From positions 1 through 64,000 of the forward strand of contig JAUXZO010000065.1 of the NCBI GenBank assembly GCA_030692685.1: a stretch of 64,000 nt of DNA, written 5' to 3'. Position 1 is the stretch's first letter; each line of letters starts with the position of its first letter. Of this stretch, positions 42,594 through 52,897 are shown in pieces. A program made the translations under genes and the position numbers. The DNA comes from Acidovorax sp. (lineage in GTDB: Bacteria; Pseudomonadota; Gammaproteobacteria; Burkholderiales; Burkholderiaceae_C). The notes below the pieces were generated by a model. That model made no database searches. It worked only from the letters and a program-made list of their open reading frames with translations, and was not told the origin of the DNA.

Positions 42594-43181
42594 ATGCTGC
42601 CATCAACCCCTGCCAAACACTTCACCCCCGTCCCGCTCAGCAAGGCCTATCGCCTGCTCAACCACGGGCCCACCGTGCTGGTGTCGGCCGAACATGCCGG
42701 GCAGCACAACGTGATGGCCGCATCGTGGGCCTGCGCGTTGGACTTTGCGCCGCCCAAGGTGACGGTGGTGCTGGACAAAGCCACCCGCACGCGCGAGCTG
42801 GTGGAGGGCAGCGGCAGCTTTGCGCTGCAACTGCCGACGCTGGCCATGGCCGCGCTGACCGTGGCCATCGGCACCGACAGCGCCAAAACCCACCCCGACA
42901 AGTTGCAACAACACGGCGTGGAGCTGTTTGAAGCCCCCGACCACGCCGTGCCGCTGGTGCAGGGCTGTGTCGCCTGGCTGGTGTGCCGCGTCATCCCCGA
43001 GCCACACAACCAGCAAACCTACGACCTGTTCATTGGCGAAGTGGTGGCTGCGTGGGCCGATGAGCGCGTGTTCCGCAACGGACACTGGGAGTTCGACACC
43101 GCGCCCGACGAACTGCGCACGCTGCACTACGTGGCGGGCGGGCAGTTTTATGCCACGGGGGCTTCGGTGAACGTGGCGTGA
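42594..43181 (+). CDS. Flavin reductase-like (FMN-binding split barrel) protein
   Basis: A 195-residue protein of the flavin reductase/DIM6-like family. YRLLNHGPTVLVSAEHAGQHNV gives the N-terminal strand and FMN-phosphate contacts. APPKVTVVLDKATRTRELVE and FALQLPTLAMAAL follow. NQQTYDLFIGEVVAAW is typical of the family. It may supply reduced FMN or reduce a substrate directly. No partner oxygenase is adjacent. Confidence 0.88.
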   Translation: MLPSTPAKHFTPVPLSKAYRLLNHGPTVLVSAEHAGQHNVMAASWACALDFAPPKVTVVLDKATRTRELVEGSGSFALQLPTLAMAALTVAIGTDSAKTHPDKLQQHGVELFEAPDHAVPLVQGCVAWLVCRVIPEPHNQQTYDLFIGEVVAAWADERVFRNGHWEFDTAPDELRTLHYVAGGQFYATGASVNVA

Positions 43182-43203
43182 GCACCCGGCAGGCCGCCGC
43201 GAG

Positions 43204-43545
43204 TCAGGCGTTCACCCCCAGCTTGCTCAACAAGGACTGCGCGCGGTAGTTCGGCTCCGAGACGCCGTCCAGCAAGAACACGGTGGATTTCGCATGCTGC
43301 GCGCGCAGCGGAATCAGCGCGGCATAGGCGGGCGATTCATACCAGGCACGCGCCTGTTCCATGGACGGGAAGCGGATGATGATGCAGTCCCCGTCGAACA
43401 CCCCTTCCTTAACCTCCGCCCGGGTTCCATGCACCAGGAAGGCGCCTTCAAAGTGCTCCAGGCTCGCTTCGATGCGCTGCAGGTAGGTGACGATATCGGG
43501 GCCAAATTGCAGATCGCTCAGTAAACCAACGGCATAGGCAGACAT
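43204..43545 (-). CDS. DUF1330-family protein
   Basis: A 113-residue ferredoxin-like-fold protein. Key segments are YLQRIEASLEHFEGAFLVHG, GDCIIIRFPSMEQARAWYES and YAALIPLRAQHAKSTVFLLD. ATG 43545 follows the ribosome site AAAGGAACTCC. Members are annotated only by domain; the fold resembles antibiotic-biosynthesis monooxygenases. It is convergent with the flavin reductase gene, with 22 bp between stops. Confidence 0.88.
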   Translation of the reverse strand: MSAYAVGLLSDLQFGPDIVTYLQRIEASLEHFEGAFLVHGTRAEVKEGVFDGDCIIIRFPSMEQARAWYESPAYAALIPLRAQHAKSTVFLLDGVSEPNYRAQSLLSKLGVNA

Positions 43546-43808
43546 GGCGGAGTTCCTTTCTTCTTTGTTTGTGTGTTGCTCAACGTGTTGTTGCAGACTC
43601 TGTGGGAGAAGGATCGCGGGGCATCCGGCGCCCATGGGGAAGACTGTAGAAAAAGGGCTCCGCCAAAGCGGTCGTGAGTCGCATGGCAGGTAATACAGCC
43701 CATCGATTGCGCCGTATCTCTTATCCATCCGCTCGTCGGCTGCGCAACAGAACACTGTGCAAAAATACAGCCCTCCGTGCCATTCATACGCCTCCTGAGG
43801 ATCTGCCC

Positions 43809-44918
43809 ATGACGAAGAAGCCTCGCGCTGCCCCCGCTGCGATTGACTCCGAGTCAGCGCTTTTCGCCAGCATCCGCACGCTGATCGAATCGGCCCGCAG
43901 CACGATTGCCCGTGGGGTTGATCTGGTGCAGGTGCACACCAACTTCGAAATCGGGCGGCACATTGTGGAGTTTGAGCAGCGGGGCGAGGACCGCGCGGAA
44001 TACGGCAAGCAAGTGCTCAAACAATTGGCGGAGCGCCTGGGTGCGGAGTTTGGAAGTGGCTTTTCCGTCACCAACCTCAAGTTGATGCGGCAGTTCTATG
44101 TGCTGTATGCCCCACGAATCGGCCAGACGGTGTCTGACCTTTCTGCGTCCCCGGCACCTCCTCCATCAATAGGTCAGACGCTGTCTGACCTATTGGCCGC
44201 AGGCGCCAGCACACGCCCCTTCACCCTCAGCTGGTCTCACTATGTCTTCCTGCTCGGCATCAAAAATGCAGAGGAACGCAGCTTCTACGAAATCGAGTCC
44301 ACGCAGCAGAACTGGACCTTGCGGGATCTGCGGCGCCAGTTTCAAAGCGGCCTGTACGAGCGCCTGGCGCTGAGCCGCGACAAGGCCGGTATTCGCCAGC
44401 TGGCGCAGCAAGGGCAAACCGTCAGCCGCGCCAGCGACCTGCTCAAAGAACCGCTGGTGCTGGAGTTCTTGGGCCTGTCTGAGCAGGCACGGTTTTCAGA
44501 GTCTGACCTGGAAACGGCCATCATCAGCCAGATAGAACACTTCTTGCTGGAGCTGGGCAAGGGATTCCTGTTCGAGGCGCGTCAAAAGCGTTTTACGTTT
44601 GACGACGAGCACTTCTTTGTGGACCTCGTGTTCTACAACCGCCTGCTGCGCTGCTATGTGCTTATCGACCTCAAGCTCGGCAAGCTCACGCACCAGGACC
44701 TGGGCCAGATGCAGATGTACGTCAACTACTTTGACCGACACGTCAAAACCGATACCGAAGCCGCCACGGTCGGCATCGTGCTGTGCAAGAAGAAGCACGA
44801 GGCACTGGTCGAAATCACGTTGCCCAAAGACGCCAACATCCACGCCAGGGAATACCAGCTCTATTTGCCCAGCAAAGAAGAGTTGCAGCAGAAGCTGGCC
44901 GAGTGGACAGAAATTTAG
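43809..44918 (+). CDS. PDDEXK nuclease-domain protein (DUF1016, YhcG family)
   Basis: A 369-residue YhcG-like protein. The N-terminal DUF1016_N domain (VQVHTNFEIGRHIVEFEQRG, LGAEFGSGFSVTNLKLMRQF) leads to a C-terminal PD-(D/E)xK-like nuclease domain around FFVDLVFYNRLLRCYVLIDL, with the DLK motif in LIDLKLGKLT, then QMQMYVNYFDRHV. Start ATG 43809 is supported by CTGAGG upstream; the 45 upstream in-frame codons are non-family. YhcG proteins appear in genomic and defence islands. A tandem GQT(V/L)SDL repeat occupies the inter-domain linker. Confidence 0.88.
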   Translation: MTKKPRAAPAAIDSESALFASIRTLIESARSTIARGVDLVQVHTNFEIGRHIVEFEQRGEDRAEYGKQVLKQLAERLGAEFGSGFSVTNLKLMRQFYVLYAPRIGQTVSDLSASPAPPPSIGQTLSDLLAAGASTRPFTLSWSHYVFLLGIKNAEERSFYEIESTQQNWTLRDLRRQFQSGLYERLALSRDKAGIRQLAQQGQTVSRASDLLKEPLVLEFLGLSEQARFSESDLETAIISQIEHFLLELGKGFLFEARQKRFTFDDEHFFVDLVFYNRLLRCYVLIDLKLGKLTHQDLGQMQMYVNYFDRHVKTDTEAATVGIVLCKKKHEALVEITLPKDANIHAREYQLYLPSKEELQQKLAEWTEI

Positions 44919-44972
44919 ATGAAATTGGCCTCTAGCGCTTTACCCATAAGCGCTAGCAGCTATCAAAATCGT
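44918..44972 (+). repeat. Interspersed hairpin repeat, copy 11
   Basis: ATGAAATTGGCCTCTAGCGC, TACCCAT loop, AAGCGCTAGCAGCTATCAAA. It begins directly at the nuclease stop codon. Confidence 0.92.
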
Positions 44973-45044
44973 AGTTCCCATGCCTAGCGACGGGTTTGAG
45001 CCCCAGAATGGCCGCCGCCGCCCCGATTGATACCACCCACCCCC

Positions 45045-46307
45045 ATGCGCATCCTCCACACCTCCGACTGGCACCTCGGCCAGCACTTCATGGGCAAAAG
45101 CCGCCAGGCTGAACATCAGGCGCTGATCGACTGGCTGCTCACCCAGGTTGACGCGCACGCGGTGGATGCGGTGCTGATTGCGGGCGACATTTTTGACACC
45201 GGTGCGCCGCCCAGTTACGCACGCGAGCTGTACAGCCACCTGGTCGTGCAACTGCACAGCGCGGGCGTGGCGCTGCTGCTGCTGGGGGGCAACCACGACT
45301 CCGTGGCCACGCTGGGCGAAAGCCGCTCTGTGCTGGCTTTTTTGAGCACCACGGTGGTCGGTGCGGTGGGTGACGCGGCGGACCACGTGGTGGTGCTGCA
45401 TCGGCGCGGCGACGGCAGCAGTAATGGCGGCAGTACAGGCAAGGACGAGCCCGGCTGCATCGTCTGCGCCGTGCCCTTTATTCGCCCGCGCGATGTGCTG
45501 CAAAGCCAGGCCGGGCAAAGCGCGCAAGACAAGCAGCAGTCCATGCAGGCGGCGCTGCAGGCGTATTACCAAGGCGTGTACGACGCCGCACTCACCCGCC
45601 AGGCAAAACTGCAACAGGAACTGGGCTGCACGGTGCCCATCATCGCCACCGGGCACCTCACCACCGTGGGCGCCAGCAGCAATGAATCGGTGCGCGAGAT
45701 TTATGTGGGCTCGCTCGACGCCTTTCCAACCGCCGCGTTTCCGCCCGCGTGCTACATCGCGCTGGGCCACATCCACAAGCCGCAAAAGGTGGGCGGCCTC
45801 AACCACATCCGCTACTGCGGCTCGCCCATTCCACTCGGCTTTGACGAAGCGAAGCAGCAAAAGGAAATGCTGTTGGTGGACCTGGATGCCAGCGGCCTCA
45901 CCGCCGTCACCGCGCTGCCCGTGCCGCGCTTTCAGGCCATGGTTTCTGTCAACGGCAACCTGGCCACGTTGGCTACTGCCATTGCCACCGCAGCGGCCCA
46001 AGGCACCGCCGACAAACCCGCGTGGCTGGAGGTGACGGTGGCCGAAGACGACTATCTGCCCGACTTGCCCGAACGCATCGGCGCGATGACGCAAGGCCTG
46101 CCCGTAGAGGTATTGCGCGTGCGCCGCCAGCGCAGCAACGCGGCGGCGATCATCGCGGGCGAAGCCACGGCCACGCTCGATGAGCTGAGCCCCGACGACG
46201 TTTTTGAACGCCGCCTCGCGCCGGAGGACTTGCCGCCCGAGCTGCAGCAGGCCCTGAGCCAGCGCTACCGCGCCGTGGTCGCCAGCCTGACCGGGGCGGC
46301 CGAATGA
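45045..46307 (+). CDS. sbcD: Exonuclease subunit SbcD
   Basis: A 420-residue Mre11-type phosphoesterase. Motifs are [12 protein letters not shown] (DxH), [10 protein letters not shown] (GD), LLGGNHDS (GNHD), [11 protein letters not shown] (H) and LGHIHKPQ (GHxH). With SbcC it cleaves hairpins and protein-blocked DNA ends. Start ATG 45045. It overlaps sbcC by four bases (ATGA). Confidence 0.96.
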   Translation: MRILHTSDWHLGQHFMGKSRQAEHQALIDWLLTQVDAHAVDAVLIAGDIFDTGAPPSYARELYSHLVVQLHSAGVALLLLGGNHDSVATLGESRSVLAFLSTTVVGAVGDAADHVVVLHRRGDGSSNGGSTGKDEPGCIVCAVPFIRPRDVLQSQAGQSAQDKQQSMQAALQAYYQGVYDAALTRQAKLQQELGCTVPIIATGHLTTVGASSNESVREIYVGSLDAFPTAAFPPACYIALGHIHKPQKVGGLNHIRYCGSPIPLGFDEAKQQKEMLLVDLDASGLTAVTALPVPRFQAMVSVNGNLATLATAIATAAAQGTADKPAWLEVTVAEDDYLPDLPERIGAMTQGLPVEVLRVRRQRSNAAAIIAGEATATLDELSPDDVFERRLAPEDLPPELQQALSQRYRAVVASLTGAAE

Positions 46308-49300
46308 AGATTCTGAAACTGCGCCTCAAAAACCTGAACTCGCTCAAAGGCGAGTGGGCCATCGACTTCACCCAGCCGCCGTTTACCGACAACAGCCTGT
46401 TTGCCATCACCGGGCCCACGGGGGCGGGAAAATCGACGCTGCTTGATGCGATCTGCCTGGCGCTGTACCACGAGACTCCGCGCCTCAAAAGCGTCTCCAA
46501 GTCGGCCAACGACATCATGACGCGCCACACGGCCGACTGCCTGGCCGAGGTGGAGTTTGAAGTCAAAGGCGCCGTGTACCGCGCCTTCTGGAGCCAGCGC
46601 CGCGCGCGCGACAAGACCGACGGCGCGCTGCAAGACCCCAAGGTCGAGCTGGCCCACATCGACCCCGCCACCGGCCTGGGCAACATTGTCAGCAGCCAGA
46701 GCAACGACAAGCTCAAGCGCGTGGCCGAGATCACCGGGCTGGACTTTGCCCGGTTCACCCGCTCCATGCTGCTGGCGCAGGGCGGGTTTGCCGCGTTTTT
46801 GAACGCCAGCGCCAACGACCGCGCCGAGTTGCTGGAAGAGCTGACAGGCACCGAAATCTATGGCGACATCTCACGCACCGTGTTTGAACGCGCCCGCGAA
46901 GCCAAGCAGCAGCTAGACACCCTCAAAGCCCGCGCCGACGGCGCAGAACTGCTGCCCGCCGAAACGCGCGACGCGATGCTGGCCGAGATCACGCACTGGA
47001 CGGCCGAGCTGGCCGCGCTGCAAACCGCGCACGACACCGCACACGCGCACCGCCAGTGGCAAACCCACCTGGCGCACAGCGCGCAAGACTTGGCCGCCAC
47101 AGACACAGCCCACCAACACGCCGTGGCCGCCCTGCACGCCGCCGCGCCCGATTTGCAGCGCCTGGCAGACAGCGAACCCGCCCAAGCCCTGCAGGCCCCG
47201 CACACCGCGCTGCAGCAAGCCCACGCCGCCTGCACCGCGACGGCAGACCTGCTGACCACGCTGCAAGCGCAACACCAGCACGAGTCGGCCGCCAACGCCC
47301 AGCACCACCACCGCGCCCACACCCTGGCGCAACACACCGCCGTGGCCGCGCAAGCGCAGCTGCAGCACACCCAGGCCGAACACCAACGCCTGGCCGACGA
47401 CTGCGCCGCCCACCCGCAGCACGCGCTGCTGGGCGAGCGCCTGGGCGGGTGGCGGCAACAGTTTGAACAGCGCGCCGCCTTGGGCACGCGCCTGGCCGAG
47501 CACCATGCGGCGCAAACGGCGCTGCAAGACGAAGTGGCCCAGCGCACGGGCAACATCACCCGCCAAAACGCTGCGGTAGCCACCGCCCTGCAAGCCCAAA
47601 CAACAGCCCACGCCGCGCTGCAAGCCGCACAGGCCGAACACACCCAGCGCCTGGGCGGCCAGCCCATTGCCGCGCTGCGCGAGCGTTGGTTGGCCGCGCA
47701 GGGCCAGGTCACCGCGTGCCAACACCTTGCGCAACTGGCCGAACAGCGCCGCGAATGGGCTGCCCAGCTGGCAACGCTGACCACCGCCCTGCAACAAGGC
47801 GACGCAGCCGCCCAAACCCACGAGGCCCAGCGGCTGGCGCTGCGCGAGCAGGCCAAAGCGCTCAAAGAACAGGTGGCCGACAAGCGCCAGCTGCTGGAGC
47901 AAGAGCGCCGCATTCAAAGCCTGGACCAGCACCGCCACGCCCTGCAACCCGGCGACGCCTGCCCGCTGTGCGGCGCCACCGAGCACCCGGCCATTGCTGC
48001 CTACCAGGCGCTGGACGTGTCGGCCACCGAAACCGCCCTGCAGCAAAAACAAGCCGAGCTGGAGGCGCTGATTGCCACCGGGCAAGCCGTGGCCGCGCAG
48101 CTGCAAGTCATCCAGGCCCAACAGGCCGAGCGCCAAAGCCAGCACGACAAAACCACCCAGCACATTGCCCAGTGGCAACCGCAGTGGGCTGCAGCCACCA
48201 CCGCAATCGCCGCAAGCACCGCAGACGCGCACACCGGCAACACAGCGATCACTGCCATCACCGCAGACGACTGGCACAACCCCAACACCCTGGCCGCCGC
48301 GCAACACGCCGCCGCCCAGCAGCTGGCCCAACTGGGCGCCAACCTGCACACCGCCGAGGCGGGCGAACACCAGGTGCAGCAAGCCATGGCCGCTGCCACC
48401 CAGTGCACCCAGGCCTGGCAAGCGGCCCAGCACCAGCTCGACCTGCTGCAGCAAGCCACCCACGCCGCACAGGCGCGCCACACTGCGCTGCAACACGCCA
48501 TCGACACCACGCAGGCGCAAGCGCAAGCACTCGACGCCAGCCTGCAAGCCGCCCTGGCCGAGGCGGGCTACACCCTGCCCGATGTCACCGATGTCACCGA
48601 TGTCACCGATGCCACCGATGCCACCGAGACCCCCGCCGCGTGGCTGCAGGCCCGCGACGCCGACTGGAAACGCTGGCAGCACACCCAGGCGCAACTGCAG
48701 ACGCTGGCCCAGGCCATCACCCGCCAGCAAACGCAGTGCGACGCAGCACTCTCGCAGGCCGACACCTGGGCGCAACGTTGGACTGCACTGCAAGGCAGCC
48801 TGGGCGGCCAAGACATCGGCAACCACCCGCCAGAACAGGCCGACTTGGCGGACTTGGCAGAACTCGCTGACCTGCCCGACGACGCCCTGCCCGCCGCCCT
48901 GGCCGCCAGCGTGTTAGCCACCGAACAGCTCGCCAAAACCCTGGCCGCGCTGGAAGGCCGCCAAGCCCAGGCGCATGCCACCCAGGCCCAGCAAACCACT
49001 GCGCTCCACGCCGCCACACACGCTTGGCAGGCGGCATTGCAAGCCAGCCCCTTTGCCACCCAAGCCGCGTTTGAAGCCGCTCTGCTGCCCGCCGCAGAGC
49101 GCCAGCGCATCGCCACCCTGCAGGGCGCCCTGCACACCGCAGAGCAACGCGCCAGCGCACTGCACCAGGCCGCCCAGCACAAACACGCCCAGCTGCAAGC
49201 CCAGGCCCTGACCAAGCAAACGCCCGAAGCGTTAGACGCGCAACTGGCAGACCTCAAAACCCAGCGCGACACCCACAGCGAAACCATCGGCGCCCACCGC

Positions 49301-49882
49301 GCCCTGCTGGCCAAAGACGCCCAACTGCGCACCAACCAGCAAGCGTTGCAAGAGCAGATCAGCAGCCACACCGCCGAGACCGACCTGTGGCAGCGGCTAG
49401 ACGGCCTCATCGGCTCCGCCAAGGGCGACAAGTACCGCAAGTTTGCGCAGGGCCTCACGCTCGACCACCTGCTGCAACTGGCCAACCACCACCTCGCCCG
49501 CCTGCACGGCCGCTACCTGCTGCGCCGCAAAACCACCGGCGAGCTAGAGCTGGAGATCGTGGACGCCTGGCAAGGCGACACCAACCGCGACACCCGCACC
49601 CTGTCGGGCGGCGAAGGCTTTTTGGTCAGCCTGGCGCTGGCCCTGGCGCTGTCGGACTTGGTGAGCAACAAAACCTCCATCGACTCGCTGTTTCTGGACG
49701 AAGGTTTCGGCTCGCTGGACGGCGACACGCTGGAGATAGCGCTGACCGCGCTGGATTCGCTGAATGCCAGCGGCAAGATGATCGGCATCATCAGCCACGT
49801 AGAGGCGTTGAAAGAGCGGATACCGGCGCAGATCCGGGTGGAGAAGGGCGGTGGCGTGGGGCACTCGCGGTTGGTGGTGTAG
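46304..49882 (+). CDS. sbcC: Exonuclease subunit SbcC
   Basis: A 1192-residue SMC-like ATPase. Walker [15 protein letters not shown] lies at about residues 38-50, the zinc-hook CPLCG near residue 553, and the ABC signature [17 protein letters not shown] plus Walker [13 protein letters not shown] near the C-terminus. The two long coiled-coil arms are unusually Ala-, Gln- and His-rich. A 9-bp minisatellite encodes DVT/DAT triplets at residues about 760-774 in the returning arm. The arms are longer than in E. coli SbcC (1048 residues). Confidence 0.96.
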   Translation: MKILKLRLKNLNSLKGEWAIDFTQPPFTDNSLFAITGPTGAGKSTLLDAICLALYHETPRLKSVSKSANDIMTRHTADCLAEVEFEVKGAVYRAFWSQRRARDKTDGALQDPKVELAHIDPATGLGNIVSSQSNDKLKRVAEITGLDFARFTRSMLLAQGGFAAFLNASANDRAELLEELTGTEIYGDISRTVFERAREAKQQLDTLKARADGAELLPAETRDAMLAEITHWTAELAALQTAHDTAHAHRQWQTHLAHSAQDLAATDTAHQHAVAALHAAAPDLQRLADSEPAQALQAPHTALQQAHAACTATADLLTTLQAQHQHESAANAQHHHRAHTLAQHTAVAAQAQLQHTQAEHQRLADDCAAHPQHALLGERLGGWRQQFEQRAALGTRLAEHHAAQTALQDEVAQRTGNITRQNAAVATALQAQTTAHAALQAAQAEHTQRLGGQPIAALRERWLAAQGQVTACQHLAQLAEQRREWAAQLATLTTALQQGDAAAQTHEAQRLALREQAKALKEQVADKRQLLEQERRIQSLDQHRHALQPGDACPLCGATEHPAIAAYQALDVSATETALQQKQAELEALIATGQAVAAQLQVIQAQQAERQSQHDKTTQHIAQWQPQWAAATTAIAASTADAHTGNTAITAITADDWHNPNTLAAAQHAAAQQLAQLGANLHTAEAGEHQVQQAMAAATQCTQAWQAAQHQLDLLQQATHAAQARHTALQHAIDTTQAQAQALDASLQAALAEAGYTLPDVTDVTDVTDATDATETPAAWLQARDADWKRWQHTQAQLQTLAQAITRQQTQCDAALSQADTWAQRWTALQGSLGGQDIGNHPPEQADLADLAELADLPDDALPAALAASVLATEQLAKTLAALEGRQAQAHATQAQQTTALHAATHAWQAALQASPFATQAAFEAALLPAAERQRIATLQGALHTAEQRASALHQAAQHKHAQLQAQALTKQTPEALDAQLADLKTQRDTHSETIGAHRALLAKDAQLRTNQQALQEQISSHTAETDLWQRLDGLIGSAKGDKYRKFAQGLTLDHLLQLANHHLARLHGRYLLRRKTTGELELEIVDAWQGDTNRDTRTLSGGEGFLVSLALALALSDLVSNKTSIDSLFLDEGFGSLDGDTLEIALTALDSLNASGKMIGIISHVEALKERIPAQIRVEKGGGVGHSRLVV
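48581..48625 (+). repeat. In-frame 9-bp minisatellite in sbcC (GATGTCACC / GATGCCACC x5)
   Basis: Three GATGTCACC units and two GATGCCACC units encode D-V-T x3 and D-A-T x2. Length variation would keep the reading frame. The site lies in the coiled-coil arm. Confidence 0.93.
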
Positions 49883-50010
49883 GGCAGACAAAGATGCGCC
49901 CATACCGATATCCACCTCTCACCGCGACTCACCGCTACTCACCACTACTCACCACCACTCATCACGCCTCATCACGCCTCACTACCTGCCCGTGCGGTGA
50001 ATACCCGCCC

Positions 50011-50037
50011 TATTCGCCGCACATAACGCGGCGAATA
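50011..50037. promoter_or_regulatory. 10-bp perfect inverted repeat before the fic gene
   Basis: TATTCGCCGC and GCGGCGAATA flank ACATAAC, ending 17 bp before the Fic start codon. It overlaps the probable promoter or ribosome-binding region and is a likely operator. Upstream, 49919-49975 is a run of imperfect ACTCACC-type short repeats. Confidence 0.6.
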
Positions 50038-50054
50038 AAGCCGATAATCACCGC

Positions 50055-51182
50055 ATGTTTGCCGACAAGCCCCCACGCCGCCGCACCTACCTTTGGCAAC
50101 GCCCCGACTGGCCGCAGTGGCGGTTTGATGCGGCTGCGCTGGCCGCGCCGCTGGCGCAGGTGCACCGCGCGCAGGGCCACTTGGCGGGCCGAATGGCCGA
50201 GCTAGGGCTGGCGCAGCGCGAGCAGGCCACGCTGCAGGCGCTGACCCAAGAAGTCATCACCACCAGCGCCATTGAGGGCGAGGCGCTCAACCTGGACGCC
50301 GTGCGCTCGTCCATCGCCCGCAGGCTGGGGGTGGACATCGGCGCGCTGGCCCCTGCAGACCGCAACGTGGACGGCGTGGTGGACATGGTGCTGGACGCCA
50401 CCCAGCACCACGCCCAGCCACTCACGGCCGAGCGCCTGTTTGGCTGGCACGCCGCATTGTTTCCTACCGGCTACAGCGGCCGCACGCGCATTCAGGTGGG
50501 CGCGTGGCGCAACGACGCCGCAGGCCCCATGCAAGTCGTATCCGGCGCCGTGGGGCGCGAAACAGTGCACTTTGAGGCCCCACCCGCCACCGCACTACCC
50601 GCAGAGACAACCGCCTTTCTGCGGTGGTTTAACGCCGCCCCGGCGGGTGATGCCCTCGTCCACGCCGGGCTAGCCCACCTGTGGCTGGTCACCCTGCACC
50701 CGTTTGACGACGGCAACGGTCGCATCAGCCGCGCCGTGGGCGACATGGCGCTGGCCCGCGCCGAAGGCACAGCCCAGCGCTTTTACAGCCTCAGCGCGCA
50801 AATACAGCGTGAGCGCAAACAGTATTACGACCAGTTGGAAACCACCCAGCGCGGCACATTGGACGTCACGCCGTGGCTGGATTGGTTTTTGGCCTGCCTG
50901 CTGCGCACTGTGCAGGGGGCCGACGGCTTGCTGGTGGGCGTGCTGGACAAAGCCCAGTTCTGGCAGCGCTGGGCGGGCACGCCCATGAACGCGCGGCAGA
51001 CCATTGTGTTGAACCGTGTGCTGGACGGCATGGAAAGCAAGCTGACCAACGCCAAGTGGGCGGCGATGGGCAAATGCTCTGCGGACACGGCGCTGCGGGA
51101 TATCAATGATTTGCTGGAGCGTGGGGTGCTGGCGCGGCTGAAGGGCGGTGGACGCAGCACCGGGTACTCATTGGTCAAATAG
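50055..51182 (+). CDS. Fic-family protein (DUF4172-Fic), AMP-transferase type
   Basis: A 375-residue protein. The N-terminal DUF4172-like domain (TYLWQRPDWPQWRFDAAALA) is followed by the inhibitory helix TSAIEGEALNLDAVRSSI with the SxxxEG motif, then the Fic core LHPFDDGNGRISRAVGD (HPFx[D/E]GNGRxxR) at about residue 215-230. A C-terminal winged HTH-like region (LNRVLDGMESKLTNAKWAAM to DINDLLERGVLARLKGGG) follows. The class II layout implies self-inhibition. It may AMPylate DNA-binding or cellular proteins. A perfect inverted repeat sits just upstream. Confidence 0.92.
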   Translation: MFADKPPRRRTYLWQRPDWPQWRFDAAALAAPLAQVHRAQGHLAGRMAELGLAQREQATLQALTQEVITTSAIEGEALNLDAVRSSIARRLGVDIGALAPADRNVDGVVDMVLDATQHHAQPLTAERLFGWHAALFPTGYSGRTRIQVGAWRNDAAGPMQVVSGAVGRETVHFEAPPATALPAETTAFLRWFNAAPAGDALVHAGLAHLWLVTLHPFDDGNGRISRAVGDMALARAEGTAQRFYSLSAQIQRERKQYYDQLETTQRGTLDVTPWLDWFLACLLRTVQGADGLLVGVLDKAQFWQRWAGTPMNARQTIVLNRVLDGMESKLTNAKWAAMGKCSADTALRDINDLLERGVLARLKGGGRSTGYSLVK

Positions 51183-51226
51183 GGCCCTAGCGCTTATGCA
51201 GCAAGCGCTAGCCGCTATCAAAAATG
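51180..51226 (+). repeat. Interspersed hairpin repeat, copy 12 (short 5' side)
   Basis: AGGGCCCTAGCGCTTATGCA, GCAAGCGCTAGCCGCTATCA. It begins at the Fic stop codon and keeps the 9-bp stem. Confidence 0.9.
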
Positions 51227-51257
51227 ATTTCTTGGCTACATGCCACCCATAGCTGCC

Positions 51258-51288
51258 AATCCGTTCGGGCTGAGCCTGTCGAAGCCAG
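51258..51288. repeat. REP-like unit (CCGTTCGGGCTGAGCCTGTCGAAG)
   Basis: CCGTTCGGGCTGAGCCTGTC reads as the opposite arm of the GCTTCGACAAGCTCAGCC family seen at 19.5, 37.7 and 41.3 kb. Confidence 0.8.
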
Positions 51289-51353
51289 AGCGCTTGCTGC
51301 AAACAGCTCCTCAACTGACTCAGGGCAAACAGTCTATGTGGGGCGGAAAAAAT

Positions 51354-51412
51354 CAGGTCAAATTGACCGCTAGCGCTTGATATATAAGCGCCAGTAGCTA
51401 TCAAAATTGAAG
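51354..51412 (+). repeat. Interspersed hairpin repeat, copy 13
   Basis: GGTCAAATTGACCGCTAGCG, CTTGATATAT loop, AAGCGCCAGTAGCTATCAAA. The second copy in the 460-bp gap between fic and the nucleotidyltransferase; no gene is seen in the rest. Confidence 0.9.
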
Positions 51413-51604
51413 TCCTGATCTGACAAGGCCGCAGCACCCGCGGCTATGACACGCTCCAGCGCCTACGGCACATCGACAGTGTGCAACGCCACTTTAAAGC
51501 GCATCGTGTCCCCGTTGGTGCATCCTGATTGCCGTTCTTCTATCGAATGAGACGACGCGCTAAACGGGCCATCGCAATAACTCTAAGTATTTGTTATTAA
51601 AAGG

Positions 51605-51644
51605 ATTTCGGTACAAAATAGAAAACCCAAAAAAATACCGAAAT
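51605..51644. promoter_or_regulatory. 9-bp inverted repeat whose second arm contains the start codon
   Basis: ATTTCGGTA and TACCGAAAT, 22 bp apart; the last two bases of the second arm are the first two of the ATG. AT-rich sequence around it suggests a promoter that the product or a partner could shut off. Confidence 0.6.
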
Positions 51645-52596
51645 GCAAGAACTAAGCCCCGCCATCACCCGCCAATACATCGACGCCGTTGCCGTGTTCG
51701 ATGCACTGGCTGAGGCCACCGAAGAAGCCGCCCAGGTGCGCGGCGGCATGTACTGGCACGCGGGGCCAGCGTCGTCGCCAGAATCCAAATACCTAGTGCG
51801 CACCACGCCCGCCGGGGCCGAAACCAGTCTGGGCCCGCGCACGCCCGAGACACAGGCCATCTACGACAAATTCACCCAAAGAAAACAAATTAGTACCGAG
51901 CGTTTAACCGGCCTCAAAGCCGCGCTGGACCAGCAACAGCGCATGAACCGCGCACTGCGGGTCGGCAGGGTGGACCCGCTGGTGGTGGCACTGCTCAACC
52001 GTTTGGCCAGCACCCACCTCAGCGAGCACTTTCGCGTGGTCGGCACCCACGCCCTCTACGCCTACGAGGCCGCCGCCGGGGTGCGGCTGGATGCCGACGC
52101 GCTGGCCACGCGCGACATTGATTTGCTGTGGGACACCCGCAAACGCATCATTTTTTCTACCCAGCTTGCACGGGTGGACAGCTCCATGCTGGGGGTGCTT
52201 AAAAAGGTGGACCCCACCTTTCGCATGCCTGCATTGAAGCGAAAGAGTCAGAAGTACACAGCGGTGAACAAAGACGGCTTTGACGTGGACATCATCCGGC
52301 GCGAGCAAACGGATGATGACCCCCACCCCATCAAGCTCAGCGACGCGGACGAGGACTTCTGGGTAGCCCAGGCCCGCCGCGCCAGCGTGCTGCTCGACTC
52401 GCCAGGGTTCTCTGCCGTCATCGTCGCCACCAACGGCACCATGGCCCGCATGAACACCGTGCACCCGGCCACGTTTGTGACGTTCAAGCGATGGATGGCG
52501 GGGCAACGCGACCGCGACCCACTCAAGCGACGGCGGGATGTATTGCAGGCTGATGCGGTGCAGGCGATGCTGGAGCAATATTTGCCACAGGTTTAA
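51643..52596 (+). CDS. GSU2403-family nucleotidyltransferase-fold protein
   Basis: A 317-residue protein of the NTP_transf_8 type. The nucleotidyltransferase-like core is HFRVVGTHALYAYEAAAGVR followed by TRDIDLLWDTRKRI (DxD-like metal site). FDVDIIRREQTDDDPHP resembles the third acidic strand. Relatives are found beside toxin or defence genes and resemble MNT/AbiEii enzymes. The start codon is embedded in an inverted repeat. A Fic gene precedes it at 460 bp, so two AMP- or nucleotide-transferring proteins lie together. Confidence 0.85.
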   Translation: MQELSPAITRQYIDAVAVFDALAEATEEAAQVRGGMYWHAGPASSPESKYLVRTTPAGAETSLGPRTPETQAIYDKFTQRKQISTERLTGLKAALDQQQRMNRALRVGRVDPLVVALLNRLASTHLSEHFRVVGTHALYAYEAAAGVRLDADALATRDIDLLWDTRKRIIFSTQLARVDSSMLGVLKKVDPTFRMPALKRKSQKYTAVNKDGFDVDIIRREQTDDDPHPIKLSDADEDFWVAQARRASVLLDSPGFSAVIVATNGTMARMNTVHPATFVTFKRWMAGQRDRDPLKRRRDVLQADAVQAMLEQYLPQV

Positions 52597-52650
52597 GAGC
52601 CAAATTGGCCTCTAGCGCTTATGCAGTAAGCGCAAGCAGCTATCAAAATA
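52597..52650 (+). repeat. Interspersed hairpin repeat, copy 14
   Basis: AGCCAAATTGGCCTCTAGCG, CTTATGCAGT, AAGCGCAAGCAGCTATCAAA. It marks the left edge of the decayed island that ends at copy 15. Confidence 0.92.
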
Positions 52651-52654
52651 GCGT

Positions 52655-52897
52655 TCAACGTTCAACCTGCACCTTCTTCCATGCCGCGAACTCCGAAGGC
52701 CGAAGCCCATAGCGCGCCAGCACGCCCTCATGCAAGCGGCGCAGTTCATCCACGATGAGCGACTGCACGGCAGCGCCGTCGGGCTCGGGCACTCGCGCGG
52801 TTACGGCTTGGGCGATGGCGTGCAAGGCGTCTTCTCCTGGGCGCGTCACCACCGCGTGGATGGTCTGCTTGATCAGATCGGGGTAGGCCAGTCGCAA
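52655..52897 (-). CDS. Short hypothetical protein, possibly a fragment
   Basis: Eighty codons from TTG 52897. The frame is open upstream for 18 more codons with no ATG. The residues look coding and amphipathic (LAYPDLIKQTIHAVVTRPGED, VDELRRLHEGVLARYGLRPSEF). No family is recognised. The missing good start and the pseudogene next door suggest the 3' end of a larger gene. Confidence 0.4.
   Translation of the reverse strand: MRLAYPDLIKQTIHAVVTRPGEDALHAIAQAVTARVPEPDGAAVQSLIVDELRRLHEGVLARYGLRPSEFAAWKKVQVER

Noticed and set aside
46913-48826. 637-codon minus-strand open frame opposite sbcC
   Set aside because: Gly/Leu/Gln-rich shadow of the sbcC coiled-coil coding strand; no domain.
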